In this document: one piece after another, positions 1 through 12,300 of the stretch
Numbering within the stretch: position 1 is the first letter of the stretch
Layout: each line of letters opens with the position of its first letter
NCBI RefSeq assembly: GCF_000005505.3
Contig: NC_016133.3
Span: forward strand, 41,691,237 to 41,755,236
Direction: 5' to 3'
Source of the DNA: Brachypodium distachyon
Lineage: Eukaryota > Streptophyta > Magnoliopsida > Poales > Poaceae
DNA: 64,000 nt
Position numbers and translations under genes: made by a program
The notes under the pieces: model-generated
Told to the model about the DNA's origin: nothing
Seen by the model: the letters and a program-made list of their open reading frames with translations, nothing else
Databases searched by the model: none

Positions 1-396
1 TCTTGCCATCTGAAGCTGATTTTGGGTAGAATGATGCCCAGCTGCCTGCAGAAGAAAGAGCTTCACATATGCATTCCAGTACGAGCAGAAGTGAGGCATC
101 CCACTCTTGAAGAATTTTTATATCCACAAGCAAGCTGGGAGACAGACGCAATTGAATCAACACCAGCTCGAAGGTATTCTCCAAAGGTCTGCCCACTGAA
201 CTTGGACTTCTCTTCCGAGAGTATCTCACCGATCATCAACGAGAGCATCTCCATCAGTAGAACGCCTCTCAGAAGCCACGACAGTACATCGAGGAGAGTT
301 AGCTTTAGATCGCCTCACGAATATGATGTATTTATCATTCCTGCGAGAAGAGATTCAGATGATGATTCCAGTGATGGCGAACCACGCAGGACATGA
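1..396 (+). CDS. 3' end of an unrecognised protein-coding gene (partial)
   Basis: One frame is open from the first base to a TGA at 394-396. A splice acceptor (TGCCTGCAG) may place the true exon start at 52, so residues before that may be intronic. The visible tail is about 115-130 residues, polar and serine/arginine-rich. It contains PTLEEFLYP, a stretch rich in SISPIINESISISR, RVSFRSPHEYDVFIIPA, and an acidic end (RRDSDDDSSDG). It looks like a low-complexity C-terminal tail with several possible phosphorylation sites. I do not recognise the family, and the upstream part lies outside the window. Coding is supported by codon-like composition, the possible splice acceptor, and an AT-rich 3' flank. 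Confidence 0.5.
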   Translation, partial: SCHLKLILGRMMPSCLQKKELHICIPVRAEVRHPTLEEFLYPQASWETDAIESTPARRYSPKVCPLNLDFSSESISPIINESISISRTPLRSHDSTSRRVSFRSPHEYDVFIIPARRDSDDDSSDGEPRRT

Positions 397-627
397 ACAG
401 ATGACGGATTGATGCAGAGATAATTCATCATGCTACAGCCAGTTTCTGGCCGGCTTGCTATCCTCTGAAGAAGTATGACGAGAGTCGGAAAGAAGATCTT
501 GCAGAGTTTACAGATCCTTGCTAATCCATATTAAAGTGGACACTACATGTAACAGCAATAGAATACGCATTTTGCGTACTTCAGCTTACCAAGAGAAAAC
601 ATACACGGCATCGGAAGTTCAGAGTTG
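397..627. other. 3' flank of the first gene
   Basis: AT-rich non-coding sequence following the stop codon, probably 3' UTR and terminator of the partial gene. No clear polyadenylation signal could be chosen. Confidence 0.4.
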
Positions 628-740
628 CTCCCTCCGATCCATATTAATTGTCTCAAATTTGTCCAAATATGGATGTATCTATGCCTAAAAAACGTCTAGA
701 TACATGTAATATTTCGACAATTAATATGGATCGGAGGGAG
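628..740. mobile_element. Stowaway-type MITE
   Basis: A 113-bp element with terminal inverted repeats CTCCCTCCGATCCATATTAA at the left and the same sequence inverted at the right, followed by TA. The internal part carries the common grass Stowaway motif around TCTAGATACATG. Stowaway MITEs are moved by Mariner-type transposase and duplicate TA. Confidence 0.9.
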
Positions 741-2892
741 TATTTACTTCCTTGGCGGGACAAAAAAACATGACCATTGTACAATGTCGCCCTTTTAACT
801 ATCGTCTCACTCGCATAATGCCAATACAGTATTGCCAAACTGTATGATGCGTCAGGGTAAAAATCAACCCAGAAATGACCATTGGCACGCCACCCCCATC
901 GAACAGTCGTATCTAAGCTATATTGTAAAGAATATATGTAATTAAAAAAAAGCAATATGATAAGGAACAAGGGTTCGGTGTTCTTACAATTTTGCTCCGG
1001 TTCTGACGCGGCTCTCCATCGTCGAGGCGTCGAGCTCGCCCACCGCGGGGGCGAAACCCAGCATCTACGGGAGAGAGGAGACCTCCTCCGCCCGGATGCG
1101 GGGGGCAAAGCTGGAGGGAGCACGACGCGTTGGCGTGGCCGGTAGGGGACGGGCCAGGCAGCGGATGGGGCCATTCAAGCCAGCAGGGGTGGCCGTGGAG
1201 GCCTCAGGTGGGTGGGTACTGCTGGCTTGACAAGGCAGCGCTGAGTCGCTGACGGCGGCGAGCCGGCGAGGGGCAGGCTCGGCGACCGGTGCATTTCGCG
1301 CGGTTCGTGCCCGGCGAGCGAGACGACAAGGCAAGGCTTGTCGTCTCAGAAGGGAAAAAAACTGGCCGGGCCAACTGCAAAGCGGATTCGCGGCCGTTAC
1401 GGCCTTACGGGAGAAAAATCTGCGGATTTCGGCCCGTACGCCCGCGCAGGCCTTAATTCGCCATGGCCTTGTCGGCCGGCAGAAACCGGCCCGTTTCAGT
1501 GGAAACCGAAAAAGAGAAAAGTCGACGCAGATGCTGCTGTACGGCGAACCGCGCGCGCGCAGACAGCGCGCCGACGAGGGTGGATCGATGGACCGGACCG
1601 GACCGGATTAATTTGGCCACGCCCCATTGTCACGGGAATATTTCCCTCCACCTGCCCTCTCTGGCTTGTTCTCGCCCGACCCGTCCCATCACCGTTAATC
1701 CACGGCATGCATGCAGTATGCAGCGATCTCTCCATTCAAAGTGGATCGAGCACGGCTTTTCCTCTGGTCTCTTTCTTGCTTCCCGGCGAACGCAACGGGA
1801 AGAGATCTGAGAAAAGGGGCGACCGGAGTACACGCCGCGATCATGACCCGCGAGTCAAATGTCGTCGTTTTGGACCACCCACAACCAACAACCATTACCG
1901 ATCCCACGTTTAGGAATTCTCACGAGGATCCATCTGCCGTGTCGACGTAGGAATTGAATTCTCGAGGCTGTTTCCCTAGAAAACGCTCGGCTCGATCGTC
2001 GTTGCATGGATCGGAGAAAACCAGTAGCTAGCTCTCAAAAGGTACAAACGTGTCCCTGGGTTAGTGCGTTTCTTGGGATTCCGATGCAGAGTATGTTTCC
2101 ATTCACTTGTTAAGGAAATGGCTATCAAGAACGAATTAATCCTTTATTTCTTTCTTTTTTTTAAATACCCCTCCCCGGAAAAGAAGAATAGGACAAAAGA
2201 TATAGAATGCAATACATAAAAATTATTTTTTTGTAATTATATCCTGCCTCTATCCATATTCATACAGAATTAATTCTTCCTGAACTAATGCCCAATTCTT
2301 TCCATTTATTAATAGAATTCCTATAAGGAGTGTTTTATTCCAAGATTAAGTTAGTACTTAACAAAGAACAATTTTCATTATATTATAAAGGAAAGTTGTA
2401 CTTGGAACTTTTTTTGGGTGCATTTTGATTTTACTATATATGCGAAGCAGATAATGTATGGCATTGTTTCAGTTACACGTGTAGCTTCCCTACTGTGGCA
2501 AAGCTTCTCTTCCCTGTTGCAGTGTCGGCTGGCCGTCGATCGATCTGTGCCCCCTTTTTATTCCTAGGTGAAACGAAACAAAACTCGTCCGGAAAAGAAA
2601 GGACGTACAGTTGCATTTGCTTTTCTTATCTGCCACCCTGCGGCCAAGCTTCAACTAAGGCTTTCCGAACAGAAATTTCACTCGTCTCAAAGGTGGAGTC
2701 AGCTGGACGGCAAGAGCATGACACGGTTAAAAGAACATGAGCATGAGCAGGTGGAAAGCAGGAAGTCAATGCGTGGCTAGTGGCCAATTAAAGCCATCAA
2801 CTTTGTGAGAGAGAGAAAAAAAGAGAGCATATTAAGCTAACTAGCCCCTCGGATTCACTGTATTGCCTTTGATGTCCCGGGAAATTTTTATA
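741..2892. other. Intergenic sequence, no supported gene
   Basis: A GC-rich stretch at about 1000-1880 is open in several frames on both strands at once, which reflects base composition, not coding. From 2100 to 2450 the sequence is AT-rich. I see no splice-bounded coding frame, tRNA or recognisable transposon. The GC-rich part could be the promoter region of a gene outside the window or a degraded element. Confidence 0.4.
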
Positions 2893-3017
2893 ATTCCTCC
2901 GTCCAACAAAAGATGTCTCAAGTTTGTTAAAATTTGAATGTATCTAGACATGACTTAGTGTATAGATGCATTCAAATTTAGTCAAAATTGAAACATCCTT
3001 TGTTGAACGGAGGAAGT
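2893..3017. mobile_element. Stowaway-type MITE
   Basis: The left end reads TTCCTCCGTCCAACAAAAGA and the right end is its inverted, slightly diverged copy (TTGTTGAACGGAGGAAGTA). The internal ATGTATCTAGACATGACTTAG segment is shared with the elements at 11457-11580 and 33580-33687, so all three belong to one subfamily. Confidence 0.88.
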
Positions 3018-4736
3018 ACTGGTGTTTGATGTCCCCAAAAACTTTTATGCAGTACTGTATAACATGACTTCGCTACTGTCTTGTCTTAACAAATACGTCA
3101 ACCTTTGAGAAAATGTTTTCCTAAAAAAAATCTTTGAGAAAATGAAGATGTATATGACTTGACTCTCTTTTTTCAAAAAAAAAACAATCTAGAAAAACGC
3201 CAGCTTCTCTCATTGGCAGTGGGAGCACATATAGCATCCCAAAGTCAAAACCAGCAGCTCAAGAACACAGACAGCGGTGTCTCGTGCCGATTAAACAAAT
3301 GGCGACGCTAAGTGGGACGTCTTAACTAGTACTGTAATCAATGGCGCGATCCACGTTTCGTGCTGCGTATGCTACGGGGGCTTTCTATATTTCTCGTCAT
3401 GTACTTGGTCGGGCCGTGCGCAAATCCCCAAGACTGTAAATTCTTGGATGCGCGCGTGCTTAGCTCTGTCCACCGGCACATTTTAACTGTAGATTCCGTA
3501 AATGGGGACTTCTATTCCTGAAAGTTGCTAATGTTGACTGTTGATCAGTATGCATAAGCAAAATGGAGTAAGTTCTAACTGTAGATTAGGAGTTGAGTGG
3601 GGCTTGACTGGTCAAAAAGGGCATAACAGTGAGCAGCAGGGAAAAGGGAAGTGTGTACAGTTGTGAATTTGTGATCCATGCCAAAAGGTTATGGACACAA
3701 GGTCACAAGGACGAGATGCAACAAATCGAATGGGGAATTAAGAAATATTTTATCCAGAATAGTGGTTGTTAGGGCACAAACAAGCACATATATAGCTGTA
3801 CAAGAAACCTAGCTAGCTGTATATCACCAACAGTCCAACATGTTAAAACAAAACAGAAGAAAAATGACAAAAGGAAAGTTTAATATAAAACCTCAAGAAA
3901 ACAAAGCAAGTGACCATAAGCTACAAAAAAGATGATACTAGTGCTAAAAACTATTCTGAAGTTCTCCAACAACCAGTGCTAGAACTACTCAATCATGGAA
4001 GCTAAATTAACCCGGCCCCAGCAGAACGCAAAGTGCATGCAGCTAGCAGGCCGGGGCTGGTCCATTTAGTGAACAGTGAAGAGCCTCAAGCCTACACGCT
4101 AAAGGAAAGGCACCTAAAAGACAAAAGCTACGTGCATAATGTTTTCTCAATGATTCTTTGCAAGGACAAGACATCTCCAGTTTGCATCTGCAAAGAAAAT
4201 CTGGCCTTGACTGATCCACAGATCTCATTCTGCATATATACAGCCAATTAATGCTTACTGAAAAGTGAAATGGGATGGAGAAATACGCATGCTAGGAATT
4301 ATTGGAGTATGAAGTTATGCACAGTTGATGTGGAGTAGGAAACAGTTCTCCGCATTGCACTCCAAATGCAGACAAGGTGGAGAAGAACTGAGACCAGAGA
4401 GCCATGGCTCACACGCTCAAGGATTATAGTCAGAAGAACTCAGATCACATGCTCAAATTGCACTTGGATTCATTGATCTCCATGGATGGTAAAAACTCAG
4501 CAAATCGAACTACAGATAGTCCCAGGAAGCGCAGCGCAATTACTACCAAAGGAGAATGAAATTAAGCGAAAACACAAGTCTGGAAACTCTGAACACGAGG
4601 AAGAAAAAATTGCCTGGCTTCTCCGCATGCCAATACATAGAACTCTCTCCATTCTCTGAGCTAGGCTCGCATGGTTGCCTCCATGCCTTTGCTCTGCGGA
4701 AGAACCGAGACGACGACGGAGACGAAGACGATGAGA
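3018..4736. other. Intergenic sequence, possible minus-strand transcript body
   Basis: No conserved coding frame is visible on either strand. The right part lies downstream of the TATA-like motif and short reading frame at 4737-4916 when read on the minus strand. It may therefore be the body of a non-coding transcript, but nothing in it proves transcription. Confidence 0.3.
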
Positions 4737-4832
4737 TCACCGGAACGGTGTCCCCGGCGGGACGCGGCGATGAGGACACGGCGGCGTGTTGCGGGGGACA
4801 GCGGCATTGGCGTCCTCCTCCTCCTTATTCAT
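4737..4832 (-). CDS. Possible 31-residue small open reading frame
   Basis: An ATG at 4832-4830 opens a 31-codon frame beginning MNKEEEDANAAV and ending HRRVPPGTPFR before TGA. It lies about 80 bp downstream of a TATA-like CTATAATAG on the same strand, after a pyrimidine-rich leader. There is no signal peptide. The end faintly resembles the Arg-Val-Pro-x-Gly core of CLE peptides but lacks their usual His-Asn end, so I do not call it a CLE gene. It could be an upstream reading frame or chance. Confidence 0.15.
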   Translation of the reverse strand: MNKEEEDANAAVPRNTPPCPHRRVPPGTPFR

Positions 4833-4907
4833 GCCCCTCAATGAATCGCACAAAGTAAGCGCAAGCCTGTGGAGAGATGGAGGAGAGAAGGGAAGGCCTC
4901 CTTGCAC

Positions 4908-4916
4908 CTATTATAG
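4908..4916 (-). promoter_or_regulatory. TATA-like box (minus strand)
   Basis: CTATAATAG on the minus strand, followed by a CT-rich leader typical of grass 5' UTRs (TTCCCTTCTCTCCTCC) and then the small ATG frame ending at 4737. Confidence 0.3.
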
Positions 4917-7369
4917 GTGGCCTATATGCAAATGCAGGGAGATTAGAATACTAGAGGTTTTTAAACACACACAACCTAGCGAGAGGTCGTATCAGGACTC
5001 TAGGATCATATGTGGCTGCGTGTGGTGTGTGTGGGCGTGCACGCTCTTCTTTTAGATGACTTCGAAAAGGTAGGAACACTGTCGTATTTTTATGGGAGTG
5101 TCTATTTTTCAGTCGATTAAGAAATAGATCGACAATTGTAGCCATCTAATAAAAAATTTCTTATCTATCGAATCTACATTAATCTTACACGAATCTCAAT
5201 GATTGGTCAAAAAGTTGTTATCATCGACTAAAAAATGATTATTTCTCAGTCCCCTAAAAAATAGCAAAAACCGTACTTTTATTTTGCATTTTAGGAAACA
5301 CCTATTACAACGTACAAAGACACATTCACACACAGCCACACACTCAGACAATGCCTACGCAGAAGATGGAGTAGCTTCGAGGTTATATCACGAGTGGCGT
5401 CTTCCTGTTGGCTCAATTTATCTTAGAAACGGGATCATTATTCTCTCCTTTCTAACAGAGTTACGCCGTTAGTTTTGAAAAGGAGTACATATGAAAATAC
5501 AAAGGAAAATTCGAGCTTCCATAGGTTTTGTATTGACTTCAAACATAGAATAATTGTATGTGAGAGCATCTCATCAACTTGTGATGGCAATTTGAAGAGG
5601 AGTTTATGTGATGACATTTGTCTCAACCACTAGAAACATAATTTTCTCTAGCAATTATTTTATGATAATAACAACCTTGCATTCTATTAAATGATAGTTA
5701 CATCATGCACCAGGAGTGGCATGAGAGAACTTGGTGGATCGTTCAGCCACACCTTGGTTAAAGATTGTCTGGTCCGACTAGTTAGTTCGTCTGTCACATA
5801 ATTAGTCTATGACGGTTGTGTGCATCGATCGATGCAGAGGTCGGACGGTGTCTTCTTTTTTGAAAAAGAAAAACATAACTTTTTTTAACCAGAGTCCGAA
5901 ATACCCCATATATTAATAAAGAAGAAACATGATTAGCTTCTTTAGGATAATGCTTGAACTTAATTTGCTTTTCAAGGTCGCATGACAATTGAAAACGCTG
6001 TTCAAATGATCGCTGCAGCAGGACCAAATGAAAGAATCTCACAGCACACATACATATACGCGCACACAGGCATACAGATTGTGACGCAGAAAGTCGATAA
6101 CTTCTAAAGAGAGTTGAACCAGAAGATTGAGGTGACTTGAGAACGAGCCCTAAGGCTTTGGTTTGCCGAACAAAGTGGGAACAGGGATGAGGGATCCAAA
6201 AGTGAAAGGACAAAAAACAGCGTCACGCGTGGTCCGTACGTCTCTTCTTCAACGGTGAAAGGAGGGTTTTTTTCTTCTACGGTTAGGCTAGCATCTAGCT
6301 TACATATTATCAGTGGCCACTTTTATTCTTGCAAGTCAAATCTCTGTTTTGGATTCAATAAAAATTAGGCATGTGATGCTGACCAGCACATACATCAACG
6401 TGTTACTGCACCGCAATCCAGGCATATAAGGTTTCTTTTCCAGCGTTGGGTGATATAGTTGTTTCTTGGAACAGAGCTTCTAGAAATAGGATGAAACGCG
6501 CGTGTTGTGAGCGTCTGTGTTTGTACTGTGTTCTGAAATAAGATGAAAAATGTATCTATTGTAAAGCATGTGTTTCTATCCACGTCAAAGACTCATAGTT
6601 GTACTTGTACAAAAGATAGACAGAGTGTACCATAATCTGCAAATAAACAGGGTCAATAAAAAACCGATATATTTGCTTGAATAAATGTAAAAGAAACATA
6701 ATTAAAGAAATGCTAATGTGAGCTATTTTCTGCAGGGAGTCTCACCGGTGCCTAACCTGGATTTACTCTGCATGCCAATAATTAGACGCCAGATGAAGGC
6801 GGAGGCACCACCGACCATTGCGATGCCAACATTATGTTTGATTAGGACTTTTATGATATGGACAACCACGATGATGTGAATATTAACAAAGACACTCGAG
6901 TGACCATGGTGGTGCGTGCAGCGTACATGAGGACCATAAGTGGCCGTGGGGCTAAGGGGAGAGGGGAAAGGCAAAGGAGTGAGAGGTTTCATATTAGGTT
7001 GCCATGAAAACTAACCAAATCCAGTGACCCATGAGAAAGCAAAGGTTGAGCCTTGCGTGGTCAGGGGAAACGATCATACGGAGTATCATTTCTCGTCGAG
7101 AATTTAACCCACGTGTTGGCGTCTTGTGTGTTTTACCAATATGTGTTATTCTTTCCATGGTAGACAATAAATATGGTTACCTTGTCATCCGTGATCTCTC
7201 CGATCTAGTACGTTATACCGGTGAATGCATTGCTCAAAATGGAGAGCGCTTGAGTTGTTTTTGCAAAGAGGAGAAAAAAAAAGGAGTGCTATGATTTCCA
7301 AGTAACACTTTTTTGTTTTGGATCTGAATTTAGACGGAAGAGGCCGGTGGATGGAGAGAGAAAGCCCAA
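4917..7369. other. Intergenic sequence, no supported gene
   Basis: AT-rich DNA. The frames longer than 60 codons here (for example minus 5794-6213) have no recognisable motif and no splice context. No terminal repeats with target duplications were found. Confidence 0.4.
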
Positions 7370-7386
7370 AGAGAGAATATAGGCGT
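7370..7386. repeat. Target site duplication, left copy (LINE)
   Basis: AGAGAGAATATAGGCGT, identical over 17 bp to 8199-8215. Confidence 0.9.
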
Positions 7387-8198
7387 GGAGGGAGTTGGAA
7401 TGTCTTTGTAACATGAAGTGGCCTCGTGTTAGTGAAAACAGCAGTGTCCTCATATATTAAGAGTTGGCTGTTAGACACAATACTGAACTTGGAAGCTGAC
7501 CCTCTAGTCTATTTCCTTCGGATGTTGTATGAGATTTGGCAATCGAGGAATTCTGCCCAGAAAGGAGAAATGATTCTGAACCCGAAGGAGATAGCAAGAA
7601 AGGTGCATCAGTTATCGGAAGAATGGGCGCTAACTTGAAGTCAGACAAACCATTGCAGAAAGGAAAAATGCAAAAGAAGTGGATTCCTCCACCAGCAGGC
7701 TACGTGAAAATTAATTCAGATGGCGCGCTGGACACTGATGGCACAATTGGGGGTGGCGGTGTTATTATCAGAGATGCTGCTGGACACTTTATTGCTGGCC
7801 TGAGCTCTAAGTATAAAATGGTCCGGGAACCTCTTCTCTCTGAGCTCCTAGCAGCAAGAGAAGGTGTGTTGTTGGCAAGAAAAATGGGTCTGTTGCACGT
7901 CATTCTGGAGTTGGACTGTGCGGAGGCAGTCCTAAAGCTTAATAAGACGGAGCTGGACAGATCTGTCTACGGAGGGTTGTTTCAGGAGATTAAAATGCTT
8001 TGTTCTCTCTTCGTGGAATGTAAAGTTGTGTGGTGTTGTAGAAATGCTAATGTTTGTGCGCATGTATTAGCAAAGGCTGGTTGTACTCGCATCATCGATG
8101 AAGTATGGGAGGGCAATCCCCCTGATGTATTAGATTATGTACTATGTAAAGACATGGGGTTGCAGTGAATGAATTTCGAGCCTTTTCTCAAAAAAAGA
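7387..8198 (+). mobile_element. 5'-truncated LINE (non-LTR retrotransposon) insertion
   Basis: An 812-bp insertion bounded by identical 17-bp direct repeats and ending in a short A-rich tail (TTTTCTCAAAAAAAG), the signature of target-primed reverse transcription. It holds only the 3' end of a LINE: the linker after the reverse transcriptase and a ribonuclease H domain. The rest of the element, including endonuclease and reverse transcriptase, is missing, as is usual for 5'-truncated copies. The intact target duplication suggests a fairly recent insertion. Confidence 0.92.
7426..8168 (+). pseudogene. LINE C-terminal ribonuclease H-like (RVT_3) domain, frameshifted
   Basis: The first part, in frame with 7426-7638, encodes the usual pre-RNase H segment (LYEIWQSRNSAQKGE, VHQLSEEW). 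The reading then shifts frame near 7600-7640 and continues to the TGA at 8166-8168 with WIPPPAGYVKINSDGALD, GGGGVIIRDAAGHFI, SELLAAREGVLLARK, LELDCAEAV and NVCAHVLAKAG. These are the blocks of the plant RVT_3 RNase H family, including the catalytic Asp of NSDGAL, the Glu of SELLAAREG and the Asp of LELDCAEAV. The frameshift and the lost 5' part make it a non-functional fragment. Confidence 0.88.
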
Positions 8199-8215
8199 GA
8201 GAGAATATAGGCGTT
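8199..8215. repeat. Target site duplication, right copy (LINE)
   Basis: AGAGAGAATATAGGCGT directly after the A-rich tail; a perfect copy of 7370-7386. Confidence 0.9.
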
Positions 8216-8523
8216 GGTCCACCATGGCCGTGCACCGCACCACGACTGGATGATGACTGATACAGACCGACGGCCACTTTGACCTCCAACACCGGGGCCA
8301 CCATTTCACTCACCTCTGTAACCTCACGTGCGATTCGGGCCCCTACCAGATAGGACGACATGTACTCGCCGTTTATGAAGCTATTTTTTTTAATAGTACA
8401 AATTATTTAATCAATTTTTAAAATAATACACGCTTTTAAAAAATTACAAAACTAGGCCACCCTCGGCATGGGCCAATTAGGACCAGTCGGCCTGGCCCAA
8501 ACCGACTAGGGCAGTCGGGGACT
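8216..8523. other. Intergenic sequence with transposon-like remnants
   Basis: AT-rich DNA at 8380-8455 followed by a block of diverged CGACTAG/CTAGTCGG-type units (8480-8523) that leads into the palindrome at 8524-8575. No gene is visible. Confidence 0.4.
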
Positions 8524-8575
8524 AATCGGCTTGGGCGAAACTGATTAGTTCCAATTGGTTTCGCCCAAGCCGATT
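8524..8575. repeat. Perfect 18-bp inverted repeat (hairpin)
   Basis: AATCGGCTTGGGCGAAAC at 8524-8541 is exactly inverted at 8558-8575, with a 16-bp loop. Diverged copies of the same unit flank it (8487-8523 and 8742-8763), so it belongs to a repeat family, probably a decayed transposon end. Confidence 0.85.
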
Positions 8576-8763
8576 GAAACTAAGATTCCTCAATCTACTG
8601 CATGTTTAAATGGACGTAGCTTGTGTTACGTCCACAAACCCAGCAATTCGATCGAAATTAAGGCACAACTGAAATTAAGAAAGCAAATTAGCAGAAGTTG
8701 GTTACAGAACATCGACCTCGTCCAGGCCAACTGGAACTAATCAGCTTCACCCAAGCCGATTAT

Positions 8764-8827
8764 CGTTCATGAACAGCTCCTGTTCATTGCCACTATGACA
8801 TTGCCCGTTCATGAACAGCTCCTGTTC
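8764..8827. repeat. Direct repeat pair, 22 bp
   Basis: CGTTCATGAACAGCTCCTGTTC occurs at 8764-8785 and again at 8806-8827. Each copy contains the palindrome GTTCATGAAC. Confidence 0.85.
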
Positions 8828-9395
8828 CAACATCCAACGCTGAGTACTCGCCGTAAGAAAAACATAGGGGCACCACAGGTTTTCGTGCAACGGATGAGCG
8901 TACCCAGTGTCGATGACTGCAACCTTGGCGTAGAAAAGAGGGAACACATGTTCACAATCGGCAATTGAGTCAGAATTAGTCGGCGAATACAGAAATGTTC
9001 GTTTTTACCAATGCCATCCAGGGTCCAATACAAGCATGTGACAAGGTCTTGACGAAAACTGGGACTGGGAAGAACAGAAACCACAATTCACAAGCACATA
9101 TTCACAAACACGAAGGCAAGGAAAATTGTAGCAGTGAGCCGGTGACAACTCGATTCAACCTCAGTTCAAAATTAGTACTCACAACACCTCAGCATATTCT
9201 AAAGCTGGCCGTTAAACAAAAAGAAGTCCACGCATGTAAACTGAGGCAGGTGAGCAGCTTAGTATCCCCTACACTTCAACCCACGACGAGAGACGTTCTA
9301 TTTTTCGTCCCTCCACATCCTGACCAGGTTAAAACACGACAGTCAAATCAGCGATTGCTAGCAAAAGATGGTGCGTCATCTTGACTTGGTTAATG
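8828..9395. other. 3' flank of the EDM2-like gene
   Basis: Non-coding sequence downstream of the EDM2-like stop codon (minus strand). It should contain that gene's 3' UTR and polyadenylation site. Open frames on both strands lack recognisable motifs. Confidence 0.4.
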
Positions 9396-12300
9396 TTACT
9401 TCTCAAGCCAACCATAGGACGGCCCTTGCTGCAAGGTCGGGATGCCCTGCGACAGAACTTCACGGGGCACCAAGCATCCGTGCCACGACGGTGCACTTGT
9501 AAACTGCAGTCCTGGTAAGGTGTTTCTTGGTGGCAGGATCTCAGCACCCAAATCGCCATGAGGAACAGTTGCTTCAGGACATGACTCTTCTATAATCTGA
9601 AACTGAGCACCAGCTGCATGCCTATCTGAATGCAGCAAATCATTCTGCTGTCCCCAAAGCCCGTCTCCCGGATCCTCCTCAAGTGGAGAGTCTTCCAGGA
9701 TTTGGTATCGAACTCCAGCAGCATGTTTGGGTGAAGATGTTACCTCGTCACAGTCAGCAGTATCAGTTGGGTGCTCAGCAGATACACTTCCAGAATGATT
9801 GCAGTCTTGTGGACCAACACACCCTTGATCAGAGGTTGACACATTTTGGCTTTCTTTTTGACAATCGCTTCGGTCTGACGATGAAATGCTCATGTCAGAT
9901 TCAGTAGCCATGTCTGCAACATAATCATGGGCCGGGGGGTCATTTCTTCCTGGGATGTCATAATTGCAAGGTTGCCCTGATCGGCCATTGGTATCTGTCC
10001 AATAGTCACCTGGAGAACTAGTGGTATCATGGTACGTATCAGCCAACAACTGTTCTATAACAGAGGCTGTTGCAGGTCTCTCTCCTTGCATCTCTTCGTC
10101 ATTGATGTCCGCATTGCCAATTTCCAGATTCCTTGTGGTGCTCACAGATGCAATATCTGCTATGTTCCTATGTGAATCACCAGAGCAAGGGTTTTTGCTG
10201 CAAAGATGCCCCTTTGATCTAGCAATCTCATAATGTCTCTGCGCATAATCACTACGGCTCCATAGAGAAAGGGGAGGGGGCGACATATTCCACTGTTCCA
10301 TCTGCTTGTTATCAGCATCAAACGATCCAGGCAAATAGAATGACTACAGAATTTTCCAAAAGAAAAAACAGTTAGGAGCAAGATACTATCATCAGTCTGA
10401 AGAACAGCATTCTGAAGGAACCCACTGTACAGACATACCTTTCCTGAGAGCTGATTAGAATCTTCCCATATTAGCTCATACGGTGGGTATTTTTTATCCA
10501 ACCTACAGAACATCAAGTATTGGAATGGTTTTGGATATTAATGGCAACCAGAAAGCTTTGTAGAGATATGAAGAAAGATGTGGTACCTTTCAGTTTCCCT
10601 GGGAACAATAAGAACTATCAGCTTTGGCTTGAAACTTAGGGCTTTGTTGATGAATTGGTTTGCAAGAGAAGCTTTAAACCCAAAAGGAGGATTCAACCCC
10701 ATGATCTGCAGATAAAACCACACTGAATATACAAATCTGGGAGTTTGACAGTGGATGAGATCAAAATAACACACAGTGGCTATACCAATCGTGATCCTGC
10801 AGGTAATTCATCTGGTTGAACAGTCATCCAATCTCGTCTCTCAAAATTGAAGTCATTCTGAAGAAATATGTATACTGTTCTATGAGTCCAGCGATATATA
10901 ACAAATTAAATGATGAAAAATTTATACGAGGTACCAAAAGAGTTTAGGTGCCTGGTTAGGTCCCCATATCTGCCGTATCTTAATAAAATTTAGCTATCAA
11001 ACATAAAATGGACTATTACATAGCAAGAACTACCTTCGGCTGAATGAGATCATAATTTTTGTAGAAGCAATTTTTTTCAGAATCTTCAAGCTTTTCCTTC
11101 AATAACGTGCTGAAATCATTTGAACCACAGCAGAAGTCAACGACCTAAAATGAACAGAGGTTAGAACCTAGCATTAAGTCAAGCTCCATAAGCACTGCAA
11201 TGACCATTACACAATACGCATAAGGTTAAAGCACGACATTTAGAAACAAAAGAAATAATCTATGACAGTACTTCTGTTAATCCAAGAACTGCAAATAGAA
11301 GCTTTATCCATGGAAATGCATAACTGACAGTCTAAGGCTCAAAGCAGGTGACAGTATGGGGCAATAGTATTGCATAATACAAGCATGTATCACATATTCT
11401 AGAAGTTCTACGACAACAAAATCAGCTGATCATTTTTTTTTAAGATAAACATCATACTCCCTCGGTCCAACAAAGGATGTCTCAACTATGACTAAATTTG
11501 AATGCATCTATACACTAAGTCACATCTAGATACATCCACATTTTGACAAACTTGAGACATCTTTTGTTGGACGGAGGGAGTATCTACTTTTGCATAAATT
11601 ACTGAAAGAGGAGATGAGAAAAGTTCTTTGTCAATATTATATTTTGCAGAGTGGTCACTCCCAGTACAGGCTAGGAAAAGTCTTGTTTTAACTTTTATAC
11701 CCTGAAGTGAGCTGTTACTCAGGTGGATGATCATAGCCTCCCAGTTTCCACCCGAAGATTATCTTAGCAGTTGTGGAACTGATTTTTAGTTACATAGGCA
11801 CCACCATGTAACCTAAATGTCTAAGGTTGTGAAGAGTACGATAAGTCGATAACACTAGTATTAACTGTTAAAGAGTGTTTTTTTCTTGTGTGTATCCTGT
11901 ATTTGCAGTTCAGGCCCATAGCATAGCAAGCCCATGAGGCCCAAACAATCCTAGGGCATATATATCCCTCTCTTTGCAATATAGAAATAGATTTGGTCAT
12001 CCCTCTAATTATCAAGACATTAACTAGTTCCTACAAGACTGAATAAATAACATAACAGATTTTGCAAGCACGCGATTATTATTTTTAACAGGCATCCCCC
12101 ATCAATTTCCATCTGCCACACACAAGTTCTTACAAACCAGTTCAAAAAACAGCATGCATGGCACAAGATGTTAGAGGATTAAATTAGGGTCCATCAGTTA
12201 TGCAAGTTCACAAAGGCAAGAGTTAAGTAATCAGACCAGAGCAGACACTTACCGTATCACCACTCTGAACATACCATTGTAGCTTATCTACAATCTACAG

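Noticed and set aside
1338..1913. 191-codon + frame
   Set aside because: Overlaps several equally long frames on both strands in GC-rich DNA; no motif.
4611..4632. miR160-like string (TGCCTGGCTT...GCATGCCA)
   Set aside because: Several mismatches to miR160 and no convincing complementary arm within 150 bp.
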